The notes under the pieces: model-generated | What the model saw: the letters and a program-made list of their open reading frames with translations, nothing else | Database searches by the model: none | Told to the model about the DNA's origin: nothing | Shown here: positions 22,371-31,969 of the stretch, piece by piece | Position numbering within the stretch: position 1 is the stretch's first letter | How the letters are laid out: each line of letters starts with the position of its first letter | Source: Macrobrachium rosenbergii | Lineage: Eukaryota; Arthropoda; Malacostraca; Decapoda; Palaemonidae | Assembly: GCF_040412425.1 (NCBI RefSeq) | Contig: NC_089744.1 | Coordinates: 42,623,599-42,687,598 of the forward strand | Direction: 5' to 3' | Length of the DNA stretch: 64,000 bases | Made by a program: the position numbers and the translations under genes

Positions 22371-22612
22371 ATAGTAAACTTTATTATTTGGATACTTACC
22401 TGCTGTTAAAGTAGGCCCCATCCAGCCTCCCCACACTTAGTTAGCTGTCAAGGAGAATTCTGATGAGCTAAAACATTCGAAACACCTGGTAGGGAACAGG
22501 TGTACTAGACAGTCATCTAGGCAGCCATTCGATCTTTTGTTTGAATGCCGACTCGCCTATCAGCGCAGAGATGTAAGCTATCTTTAACAGTGGGTAAGTA
22601 TCCAAATCATAA

Positions 22613-23448
22613 ATTGTATTATGAAAATTTAGATTTTGGGATATCAGAGCTCATGCTTGCCAGCTCAGTGAAGCATGAGGCAATCACTTGAAAAAATGTA
22701 TTCATGTGATGACAATAATTGCCCATTCTATAGAACACATGAGTGTAGTTCCCCTTGACCACAGTTGCTGGAATTTCATAGCACAAGGACACAGGTCAAC
22801 AAAGCATGACAGATTCATTTAAAATAATATTCAAAGTGAATTTTTATAAATTTTTTCATGTTTGATTAACAATTATTGGGATTTCAAAGCACAATTAACA
22901 AAGCATGATGCAATCACTTAAAGTATTCATGAAAGGAACTCTATTTTCAAATGTTTAACTAAATGATTACCCATTCTATGGTTCTTAAAAGTGCACTTTG
23001 TCTTCTTGTCAACACAAATCTTGAGAATTTCAGAGTACTTGCTCACAAAATTAACAAAGAATAATGCAATTGCTGTTGGCAAAATCTATTATTTTACCCT
23101 AAATATTGCCCTTTAGGTGCAAGTAAGGTAAGACTTACAGTAGTTTCATTAGTTAAAATGCAGGTACACTGCTATTTAATTTAACATGTCAGAGTTGCAG
23201 GAAATGAACAGTGACATTTTTACTTTGAAGGAATTTTTTTAAGTTAATTTTAAAAGTAAATTTAACAATGCACTAAAAGTACATTAAATTGTGGTAATTG
23301 TGACAAAATTTTTTCTTAAGTTCATTTTAAAAGTAAATTTAAGAATTACTAGAAGTACATTAAATTGTGGTAATTGCAATGTATGCTGTAGTTTAGAGAT
23401 TTTAACATATAAAGTAACCACACATACTTTACTTGCAAATGCAAAACC
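22613..23448 (+). other. Intron sequence, nothing recognised
   Basis: AT-rich. Two near-identical segments around 23222-23297 and 23298-23372 share TTCTTAAGTTCATTTTAAAA-like and AAGTACATTAAATTGTGGTA sequence, a small (~75-bp) tandem duplication. No gene seen. Confidence 0.55.
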
Positions 23449-23462
23449 ACAAAGGATTGTGG

Positions 23463-23746
23463 AAGCCCTTCGTTGGCTGAGTCGGTTGAGCTTCAGACTG
23501 TCACTCGATGGGCCGGAGTTCAATTCCCCGGGCCAGCTGATGAAGAGTTAGAGGAATTTATTTCTGGTGATAGAAATTCATTTCTCGCTATAATGTGGTT
23601 CGGATTCCACAATAAGCTGTAGGTCCCGTTGCTAAGTAACCAGTTTGTTCTTAGCCACGTAAAATAAGTCTAATCCTTCAGGCCAGCCCTAGGAGAGCTG
23701 TTAATCAGCTCAGTGGTCTGGTAAAACTAAGGTATACTTAACTTTA
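23463..23746 (+). mobile_element. tRNA-derived SINE, copy 2 (full length)
   Basis: The 284-bp element is flanked by a perfect 14-bp duplication, ACAAAGGATTGTGG, at 23449-23462 and 23747-23760. The tRNA-like head has an A-box-like TGGCTGAGTCGG and a B-box-like GAGTTCAATTCC with tRNA-like spacing. The body contains TTCTGGTGATAGAAATTCAT and ATAATGTGGTTCGGATTCCA; the tail ends GGTATACTTAACTTT. It is carried into the genome by LINE machinery; the tail may be shared with a partner LINE. Confidence 0.95.
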
Positions 23747-23760
23747 ACAAAGGATTGTGG

Positions 23761-24386
23761 GGATGAAAACTGCAGGGTTTTTACAAGGCAGAAAGCAGAT
23801 GCCAAATGACCAACTCATTGTGCACAGAGTGTGGGCATGATGGTTCAATTACTCTGGGGTCAAAGAACCCTTGCATGCAGGTTTAGACATGGTGTCTATC
23901 ACTTTTATTGGAGCATCTGATAAATCTTAACTTGCTTACTGGATTACATTCTTGAAGTATTTTATTCTTACCAGATTTGACAAACTTAAGTTCAGGTGCC
24001 AGAGTATACTCATCAGAATTTTCTCAAAATTATGTAGTGTACAGTGTAAAATTAAGAGTAATTTCCTTTTTTTTTTTGTCATTACTAGTTATTTTTTTCC
24101 CTGTGATTATATGTTTGTTGAAAACTAAAAAGAGATTGCCATTACTGTTCATCCTTCAAGTAAAGTAATAACAAAAGAATAATGTTGTGTATCTTTTTCT
24201 TGCTTCTCTTGTTTTGCTGGGAGTTAAAAATACAGCATTGTGCTTTTGATAATTTATGTAAGTTCCACTTCAGCAGGTGTTAAAAAAATTTTTTTACTTT
24301 AGAAGTTAAATCATAGAAAGCTTGTAAATTTATTTTATCATTGTCTCCTTGATGTTAATTTTATGTACCTTAATTCTTTTGATCAG
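23761..24386 (+). other. End of 20.4-kb BAG6 intron
   Basis: AT-rich, ending TTTTGATCAG before exon B. No other feature recognised. Confidence 0.6.
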
Positions 24387-24599
24387 ATGTACATGAGAAG
24401 GTGGTGCACTTAGTGATGCGAGCACCACCACAAAGTAACAGCAGTGGTAGCGGTGCTGGTTCTAGTACGACAGGTGGAGCTGGTGGTAGCCATTTTCATC
24501 ATCGCCATCACAACCATCATCACCGTCGTCAACCCCCATCAGAAGGTGCACAGGTCCTCCTTGGATCATTTGTGTTGCCTGAAGATAGTGAGCCTATAG
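24387..24599 (+). CDS. BAG6: BAG6 exon B: end of ubiquitin-like domain and His-rich linker
   Basis: This 213-bp exon is bounded by GATCAG and GTGTGT. Joined in phase to exon A it continues N-VHEKVVHLVMRAPPQ, the last strand of the BAG6 ubiquitin-like domain and the conserved RAPPQ motif that follows it. Next come a Ser/Gly/Thr-rich linker, a histidine cluster (HFHHRHHNHHHRRQPP) and LLGSFVLPEDSEPI, comparable to the VGTFNLPSDG segment of vertebrate BAG6. The exon ends one base into a codon, compatible with exon C. The donor GGTGTGTCC is a weaker match to consensus than GTAAGT. The His cluster is not a feature I know from human BAG6. Confidence 0.9.
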
Positions 24600-25161
24600 G
24601 TGTGTCCTATCATAGGTTCAGGGTCATATTTTCTAAAACATTCTTTAATCAAAGTGTAGGACAGCACTTTTCATTCAAAATTAAGGAAAATTTTAATATG
24701 GTTCTTGCAGCTACTTATGCCTAATGAAAACTTGCTTATCTTAATCTTAAATTTTCATTATTTCATGGAAGAATTTTAGCATCAGTGAAAAGTTAGTCTC
24801 TGAATTTGACGCAAGTTTTTATACTAATTCATTATATCGTAGCAAACTGTCCAGATAATTTTTGTAGGTTTTTGGGTGAAACATATAATTTTACCTTTGC
24901 AGATTTATTTCAAGTACTGAGAAATGTAGATAATGTTTTTTCTTAGGTGGGTTGAAGGAAAATTATTACTGGACCCCTAAAAAAAGATTTATGGTCTTAT
25001 GAAAATATGAACTTACATCTTTTATGTGGATATCTTTGTGAAAGCTGGTAATGTTGGTAAAGAGGGAGTTAAGAAACTTGTGACTATCAGCCATCATTGT
25101 ATCGGCATACAGATGTGAGGAAAGTATGTATACTATTTTGTAACTGTTTTGAGTATGTGTC
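24600..25161 (+). other. Start of 29.8-kb BAG6 intron
   Basis: No gene or repeat recognised between the exon B donor and the copia insertion. The target duplication TTAGT lies at 25162-25166. Confidence 0.6.
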
Positions 25162-25166
25162 TTAGT

Positions 25167-25455
25167 TGAATCTTTTCCTAGCCTAACTCGTCAAAATGCT
25201 ACAATCATGCAATCCACCCACCTGTTCAGGTTCCTCTTCCTGTATAATTGAGCTTAAGACCACAAAAAAAACCACAAACTGACTTACAACCCACAACTGA
25301 CAACCTAACAAAGAGAGCTCTCTATACCAGTCCACACCAAAAAGCATCGCTGGTTCAAACTTCATTGTTTACATTGTTCACCCTTCAGCCGCCTTATTGC
25401 GTCCTGTGGAGTCACAACACAAACGGTTTCACTTTAAAACATAAAGAACGTTTTG
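25167..25455 (-). repeat. Copia 3' LTR, outer part (interrupted by DIRS)
   Basis: Matches the left two thirds of the LTR at 36274-36679: CCTAACTCGTC, ACAATCATGCAATCCACCCA, GCTTAAGACCACAAAAAAA and CAACACAAACG are shared. The match stops at AAGAACGTTTTGTT, where the DIRS terminus starts, and resumes at 31826. Confidence 0.9.
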
Positions 25456-25634
25456 TTCATGACACTTACCTGCCAGATATATATATAGCTGTATTTCTCC
25501 GAAATCCGACAGAATTTCAAAACTCGCGGCACACGCAGTGTGGCCAGGTGGTTAGTACTCATTCCTGCCGCTGGGAGGCGGGAATCAGGAACCATTCCCA
25601 TTTTCTATTCAGATTTTCTCTGTCGCCGGTACTG
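25456..25634 (+). repeat. Left inverted terminal repeat of DIRS family 1
   Basis: Inverse complement of 31621-31798 with few differences: ACTTACCTGCCAGATATATA, ATTTCTCCGAAATCCGACAG, CGCGGCACACGCAGTGTGGC and CCATTTTCTATTCAGATTTT all recur in inverted form at the right end. Confidence 0.92.
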
Positions 25635-25791
25635 TCAACACCTGTTGTCAGTACCTCCGTCTCTGGATTTCGTTACTTGCTGGTTTCCACTTAAGTATTC
25701 TCTTGACTTTTGGTATTGGACTTTGGACTGTGGATTGGCACACGCTTTTTTCTGGACTGTTTTTGATTTTGCTTATGACTGCTCTTTAAAT

Positions 25792-28227
25792 ATGTCTGGA
25801 TCTAGTTCTGCTAGTTTTCGTGTATGTTGCATGAGTGATTGTAAGGTGAGGCTACCGAAAGCTTCGGTAGACCCTCACTCGGTTTGCTTGAGGTGTAGGG
25901 GGCATGTTTGTCTGATAGATGATCGATGTAAGGAGTGTGAACCTTTGTCTGATGCGAGCTGGAAGTCGTATGATTCGTATGTTCGCAAGTTGGAGCGTGA
26001 CAGGGTCAGGAGGTCCTCCTCCAGGAGTGTGTGCAAGAGTCAGGTTATTTCCTCTCCTGATAATCCTAAAGTAGATAATGTTGCACCTGTCCCTGTGGTT
26101 TTGCCTTCGGGCCCTGATGTTGTGTCTGCGGAGGGTTTGGCCCTGGCGGAGATCATGAACTCCATCCGTGCGCTCGAAAATAAAGTGACATCTCTTCAAA
26201 GTGTTGTGAAGTGCAGTGCTCCCCCCAGTGTTGTGGAGGGGGCGTCAGATCGGCCCCATAATGCTTCTAGGCCTGGACCGCTGTCAGACTCCCAGGACTC
26301 AGGGAGAAGGCATGTCGAAAGCCGCAAGAAGGTTACGGGGCCTTCCCACCGATCTGACGTCCCTTCGGCAGGTCCTGTTGTCACTTCCCAGGCTGCCAAG
26401 GATCGTGCTTTAGCACGTTTTCTCAAGGACTGCTTTTCGTCCTCCGAGGCGTCCTCCCCTCGTAAGGGGTGGAACTCTCGGAAGGACTCTCGTCCTCTGA
26501 AGAGGAGCTTCGTTCAAGAGGACGCTTCTCGTCAGTCTTCATCGTCTGTTGGGTATCATGAAGCTTTCCCACCACAGAAGAGGACCAAGACGTCGTCTGA
26601 TGAGGACGTTTGTGAGCGCCCCAGTCGCTCTAAGGAGAGAACCTTTTTAGCTCCTGTGAGGAAGAAGAAGGCGTCCCCTCGCCCCTCGTCTTCCCATAGG
26701 ATTAACTCTCCCCCCAGACTTGATTCTTCTCCGTCTAAGAAGATTTTGTTGGAGATGCAGCGGCAGTTGTCTTCTCTTATTGCTGAGAGGGACGCAGCGC
26801 CTCGTCGTCGCAAGGACTTAAATTTGCCCGTCAAGAAGTCCAGGAAGTCTCCCTCTCCTGCTCCTTTTTCTTCGTCTCCGTCTCCTGCTTCGTCGCCTTG
26901 TCGCCCTCTTAGTTCACGAGTTCCCCGTCGTGACGCTCGTCAACGTGACGCTTCGCGAGCTGCTTCCCAGGACGCTTCGGTTGCCGCTCTTCAGGACGCT
27001 TCTGTGCAGGACGCTCTTCTGGACTTTGAGATGGACGCCCGGATGGACGCTCCCTAGGACGTCCCTTCTGTTGCTCTTCGAGGCGTTACGGAGCATTCTC
27101 TTTCGTCTGCGAAAAGAAGATCCCTTCTTCGTATCGGACCTCAAGGCCTTCGTTCCCCTAAAGTGTTGGGTGACTCGGTTGTTTCTCCGGCTGTTGTGGG
27201 AGAAGTTTCTGGCGACTCGGATCCTGCTGACGTCGAGCCCTCTTCTGCTTCCTCTACTTCCGATTATCAGGTGTTAACCGGACTTCTTAAAGACTTGTTC
27301 GGAGATAAGTTTAAACCCTCGGCTCCTCTCTCTCCTCCTTCACAGTTAGCTTCTTCCAAAGCGAGGAGAGCGCCAGGGTTTGTGAAGATGACTTCTTCGT
27401 TGGCTACCAAGAGGGCTTTTAAGAAAGTCAACGCATGGATGGAGGAACGGAAGTCCCATGGCAAGACCTCTTTTGCAGTGCCTCCGTCTAAGCTTTGTGG
27501 CAAGGCTGGTATGTGGTATGAGACAGGAGAGGATATCAGTCCTAGAGTTCCTTCTTCTTCTCAAGGGGATTTCACCAGCCTTGTCGGCGCTCCCAGAAGG
27601 TCCCATCTGTCTACTGCAAAGGTTTCTTGGACTTTGTCAGAGACAGATCATCATCTCAAGGGACTCTTCCGCACCATGGAGGTGTTTAATTTTTTGGACT
27701 GGTGCTTGGGAGCTTTAGACCTTAAGCTAAGGAGCCCCGATTCGATCAGCCTGGGGGAGCTCTCTAGTGTCCTTAACTGTATGGATAAGACAGTCAGGGA
27801 TGGATCAGAAGAACTGGCTTCTCACTTTGGTACGGGCCTCTTAAAGAAGAGGGCCTTGTTTTGCGACTTTACCTCTAAGTCAGTCTCTCCTTCGCAAAGG
27901 GCAGAGTTATTGTTCGCCCCTTTGTCCAACCATCTCTTCCCCCAGTCTTTAATTAGGGACATCTCTTCTAGTCTTAAGGAGAAGGCCACGCAAGATCTTC
28001 TGGCCCATTCTTCGAGACGTCCTCCAGCTCCTTCTTCTTCAGCTTCAGTTTTGTCCGCCAGGAAGAAGAAGCCCTTTCGTGGAGGAACCTCTTCCTCTAG
28101 ATCGTCTCCGCGAGGAAGAGGTTTCACCAGAGGAGCAGCCCCCTCAAAACCTAGGGGAAAAAAGTGCCTCCTTACGCCTCCAGACACCAGTAGGAGCCAG
28201 GCTTCTTTATTTTGCGGGAGCCTGTAG
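25792..28227 (+). pseudogene. DIRS family-1 gag-like ORF with internal amber stop
   Basis: Starts at ATG 25792 (MSGSSSASFRVCCMSDCKVR), downstream of the inverted repeat. The first ~60 residues contain a Cys cluster (CCMSDC, CLRCRGHVC, CKEC) suggestive of a zinc-binding fold. A long Ser/Arg/Lys-rich, low-complexity region follows, with short DAS(R/V)AA.QDAS repeats near 26930-27010. The frame meets TAG at 27055-27057 and continues open in the same frame to 28227, with a more globular segment (27670-28010: FNFLDWCLGALDLKLRSPD, LFPQSLIRDISSSLKEKA). The protein probably packages element RNA, by analogy with other DIRS gags; no function is demonstrable. The stop is one transition from CAG. Confidence 0.75.
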
Positions 28228-30219
28228 AACGAAAGGGGCGGACTCTGGTCTCTAAGTGTTCTAGAGAAGGGTTACAAGATCCCCTTTCTCGTGTTGCCAC
28301 CCCTTTGCACGTCGCCCAGGGATCTGTCGCCTTCTTACCATCGAGAAAAGCAACAGATTCTTTTAGACCTCCTGGAGCAGTTGATAGAGAAGAGAGCCGT
28401 GGAACAAGTTCTGAAATTGGATTCTCCGGGGTTCTACAACAGACTTTTCTTAGTCCCGAAACAGTCGGGAGAATGGAGACCGGTCTTGGATGTAAGCATC
28501 TTGAACCACTTTATTTTGAAAGAGAAATTCAAGATGGAAACGCCCCAGTCGGTTCTCGGGGCTTTAAGGCCAGGAGATTGGATGGTCTCTCTGGACTTGC
28601 AAGACGCGTACTTCCATGTTCCCATACATCCTCAGTCAAGAAAGTACCTGAGGTTTGTGCTGGGGGGACGAGTCTTCCAGTTCAGAGCTCTCTGCTTCGG
28701 TTTGTGCACTGCTCCCATGATCTTCACAGTGATCATGAAAAATGTCGCGAGGTGGCTTCACCTGGCGGGTGTTCATGTTTCGTTCTACTTGGACGATTGG
28801 CTCATCCGAGCCTCTTCTCGGGGGAAGTGTCTGGAGGACCTGATTTTGACGCTGAATTTGACGAAGTCCCTGGGACTTCTTGTGAACCAAGAAAAGTCCC
28901 ATCTGATCCCGACGCAGTCCATCGTCTATCTGGGGATTCAGATGGATTCAGTGGCTTTTCGAGCTTTTCCATCCCGAGAACGTCAACTGCTTTGCTTAGA
29001 AAAAGTTTCGTCTTTCCTAGGGAAGGAAACGTGCTCGGTGAGGGAATGGATGAGTTTGCTGGGGACCATTTCCTCGCTGGAGAAGTTTGTTTCCCTGGGA
29101 AGACTTCATCTCAGACCGCTCCAGTTTTTCATGGCGGAGAACTGGATGGACAAGGAGGATCTGGAAGAGACATTGAAGATCTCTCCATTAGTCAAGGATC
29201 ACCTGAGGTGGTGGCTCGACCCCTTAAAACTTGCAGAAGGGGTTTCTCTTTGCCTTCAGAGCCCCGACCTAGTGTTGTTTTCCGATGCGTCCAGCGAAGG
29301 ATGGGGAGCAACACTAGGAGGGGAAGAAGTGTCAGGCACCTGGAGAGGGGAACAGGTGTCCTGGCACATGAATCTCAAAGAATTGGGGCTATCCTGCTGG
29401 CCCTTCAATTCTTCAAGACCAGTTTCAGGCCGAATTGTCCAAGTAAATTCGGACAATACCACAGCTCTAGCTTACCTCAAAAAACAGGGGTACTCGATCC
29501 GTTCCCTGTTCACCGTGGCGAGGAGATCCTGCTTTGGACTCATGCATGGGGGTCACAATCCTCACAAGGTTCATTGCGGGCGTGGAGAATATCCGAGCGG
29601 ACCTTCTCAGTCGGCAACATCAGCTTCTACCGATCGAGTGGACCCTTCACGAGGAGGTATGTTTAGAACTGTGGAGGTTATGGGGACGTCCTCTAGTGGA
29701 CCTCTTTGCCACGTCCAGGACGAAAAGACTCCCTCTTTATTGCTCTCCTGTCCTAGACCCAGGAGCAATAGCTATAGACGCCCTCCTCTGGAACTGGAAA
29801 GGCCTCGACATTACGCTTTTCCTCCCTTCAAGATTCTGGGAGAAGTGATCAGGAAATTTGCAATGTCGGAAGGAACAAGGATGACTTTAATAACCCCCTT
29901 CTGGCCAGCAGCGGATTGGTTCCCAGAGACCATGGCCTTCCTGGTGGACTTTCCAAGGACGCTTCCACTGTGGGTGGACCTTCTCAGGCAACCGCATTTC
30001 AAAAGGTTCCACAAAAACCTCCCCGCTCTGAGTCTGACTGCGTTGAGACTATCACAAAGCTGGCAAGAGCAAGAGGATTTTCGAAAGCAGTGGCAAAGGC
30101 TATCGCCAGTGCCAGGAGACCTTCATCTAATGCGGTCTATCAGTCCAAGTGGGCTGTTTTTAGGAAATGGTGCAGGAGCAACGGAATTTCCTCGACCACG
30201 ACCTCTGTACCACAAATAG
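28228..30219 (+). pseudogene. DIRS family-1 reverse transcriptase-RNase H, frameshifted
   Basis: Open from the gag stop in the same frame. RT blocks are clear: GFYNRLFLVPKQSGEWRPVL (28430-28490), MVSLDLQDAYFHVPIHP with the motif A Asp (~28585), FGLCTAPMIFTVIM, and motif C FYLDDWLI with YLDD (~28785). VNQEKSHLIPTQSIVYLGI follows, then RNase H starting LVLFSDASSEGWGA (~29270) with VQVNSDNTTALAYL. Near 29510-29530 the reading moves to another frame (FIAGVENIRADLLSRQH, LWGRPLVDLFATS; to 29848), then back to the first (FAMSEGTRMTLITPFWPAAD). At least two single-base indels are therefore present. The N-terminus VGARLLYFAGA, overlapping the end of gag in another frame, suggests a further indel near 28240. 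The enzyme would copy element RNA into DNA. Confidence 0.88.
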
Positions 30220-31108
30220 CTGACTTCCTGTTTCATCTCAGGCAAAAGAATAAACTGGCAGTCTCAACTATTAAGGGCTATAGGAGTATGCTGTCGGCAG
30301 TCTTTAGACACAGAGGCCTGAACTTGTCCGACAACAAGGATCTTCACGATCTCTTGAGATCCTTCGAGACTGTCAAAATTCCTCAACTCAGGACGCCTTC
30401 TTGGAATCTGGATGTTGTCCTGAAGTTCCTTATGTCAAGTGCTTTCGAACCTCTGTCTTCGGCTTCCCTCAAGAACGTGACTAGGAAGGCTGTCTTCCTA
30501 ACGGCTCTGGCGACAGCTAAGAGGATTAGTGAAGTGCAAGCCATTAGCAAACATATTGGCTTTAGGGGTCCTAATGCTGTATGCTCCCTAAATCCTTTGT
30601 TCTTAGCTAAGAACGAAAATCCTTCAAACCCTTGGCCCAAGTCTTTTGAAATCAAAGGTTTGACGGAGATTCTTGGGCAAGAGTCAGAAAGAGTCCTGTG
30701 TCCTGTCAGGGCTCTCAAGTTCTACTTAGCCAAGACCAAGGAGACTAGAGGCTCATCGGACAGTCTGTGGTGTTCGGTGAAGAGACCTGATCTTCCTATG
30801 TCTAAGAATGCCTTAGCATTCTTTTAAGAAGTACTATTAGAGAGGCTCATTCCTCCTGCCTAGAAGGTGACATGAGACTTCTGAAAGTAAAGGCTCATGA
30901 AATAAGAGCCATCGCGACTTCGGTGGCTTTCCAAAAGAATATGTCCCTTAATGATATTCTGGGTGCCACCTTCTGGCGAAGTAATTCAGTGTTCGCCGCA
31001 TTACTTGCGGATGTGAAGACAACATTTGAAGACTGCTCTTCGCTGGGACCATACGTTTCCGCAGACACGATGTTGGGAGAAGAGGGCAATACTCATCCTA
31101 TCCTTTAG
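29916..31108 (+). pseudogene. DIRS family-1 tyrosine recombinase, frameshifted
   Basis: The recombinase begins near 30045 with LARARGFSKAVAKAI, SNAVYQSKWAVFRKWC, a SAM-like N-terminal domain, overlapping the end of the RT frame. The catalytic domain has the first Arg in TALATAKRISEVQAIS (~30510-30550). The frame ends at 30827 (LAFF-stop); reading resumes in another frame from about 30835 with HSSCLEGD, then VKAHEIRAIATS (~30890-30925), the HxxR block. The nucleophilic Tyr expected in a F..HYLRDV context near 30995-31010 is not in the current frame, which reads VFAALLADV; CATTACTTGCGG is there but one base out of phase. The enzyme inserts circular element DNA without a target duplication. This copy should be dead. 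Confidence 0.85.
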
Positions 31109-31479
31109 GGGTTAGGTAGTATTTTTTAATCTTGTTGTTGTGTTTTTGGTTGTTATGTGGCCATTGAGATGGACGTCCCAATTTTTTAGCCTATGTCAGG
31201 TTCAATGCCTTAGATAGGCCGGTCAGGTGGTTGGTCGTTGCTCCTTTTCCCTCTCTGTATGGTCGCATGATCTAGTCCTATTGTGGTCACGCCCTCGTGG
31301 ACGGGTCATCTAGATCTCACCAGCTTTATAGGTCCCTACCTTGCTGGAGACTCTAGAAAAGCAGAAGCAGGCTTGGGTGACAGTAACCTCGAAGTCAGCT
31401 ATGCTAACAGGTAAGGAACCAAGGCGTCAATCGCCTACATTTGTTTGTTTCCTAAATCCTATTCTGTCTCTTCCCACCT

Positions 31480-31825
31480 CCAACGGTGGGATTCAGCTAT
31501 ATATATATATCTGGCAGGTAAGTGTCATGAACAAAATGATATTTTAATGATAAAATAAAGTTTGTTCATACTTACCTGGCAGATATACATACTTTTAGTG
31601 CCCACCCGCCTCCCCTCTTGAGACAGTGGCACTAGAAAATCTGAATAGAAAATGGGAATGGTTCCCGATTCCCGCCTCCCAGCGGCAGGAATGAGTACTA
31701 ACCACCTGGCCACACTGCGTGTGCCGCGAGTTCTGAAATTCTGTCGGATTTCGGAGAAATACAGCTATATATATATCTGCTAGGTAAGTATGAACAAACT
31801 TTATTTTATCATTAAAATATCATTT
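31480..31825 (+). repeat. DIRS family-1 internal complementary region and right terminus
   Basis: GGGATTCAGCTATATATATA with CTGGCAGGTAAGTGTCATGA (31488-31530) repeats the outer end (CAGCTATATATATATCTGCT, AGGTAAGTATGAAC at 31762-31795). Between them lies a large palindrome: TAATGATAAAATAAAGTTTG at 31545 and its inverse near 31798-31815. The 31621-31798 segment is the right inverted terminal repeat. This is the architecture expected for the DIRS replication intermediate. Confidence 0.85.
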
Positions 31826-31963
31826 TGTTATAAAAACACCTTATAAAATTAAACATGTACTTCTTGTACATTTTGTAAATGAATAACACCCATACTATTT
31901 CATTAATGCAGAAAATAGAAATAAAATGATAATGACTAAACTTTAAGAACTGATATATAATCA
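31826..31963 (-). repeat. Copia 3' LTR, inner part
   Basis: Continues the LTR match lost at 25455: TTATAAAATTAAAC, CCCATACTATTTCA, TAATGCAGAAAA, TAATGACTAAACTTTA and a CATATAATCA-like end correspond to 36565-36679. Ends with CA at 31963. Confidence 0.88.
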
Positions 31964-31969
31964 CACTTA

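Larger units (their letters stand above)
14012..22612 (+). mobile_element. DIRS-like retrotransposon, family 3, degenerate
   Basis: The left end (14018-14165: AATCTTACCTTCTGTTGAAG, ATAGGCGAGATGACATTC, GATCGAATGGCTGCC, GACTGTCTAGTATAC) is the inverse complement, with changes, of 22450-22605 (GTACTAGACAGTCATCTAGG, GCCATTCGATC, ATGCCGACTCGCCTAT, TTTAACAGTGGGTAAGTAT). At 21117 GGGAATCAGCTATCTTTAAC with AGTCGGTAA repeats the outer end internally. Traces of pol (17000-17080 continuing at 19612-19705) and of a tyrosine recombinase (20520-20620) run left to right. It has been invaded by the TTAA element at 17081-19615 and by unassigned DNA at about 21146-22370. Confidence 0.75.
25456..31825 (+). mobile_element. 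DIRS-like retrotransposon, family 1, nearly complete
   Basis: The element has inverted terminal repeats (25456-25634 and 31621-31798), a gag-like frame, reverse transcriptase with RNase H, and a tyrosine recombinase in place of an integrase, which defines DIRS. It is inserted in a copia LTR at TTTTGTT, which occurs at both junctions. GTT is the trinucleotide commonly described at DIRS insertion sites, and DIRS elements normally make no long target duplication. At least one internal stop and several frameshifts make this copy non-autonomous. A second 3' end of the same family is at 1-712. Confidence 0.92.

Noticed and set aside
28212..29666. 484-codon open frame overlapping the DIRS RT
   Set aside because: No domain signal; the overlapping frame carries all RT motifs. 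It is open by chance through codon composition, though short pieces near 28200 and 29530 matter for the frameshifts.
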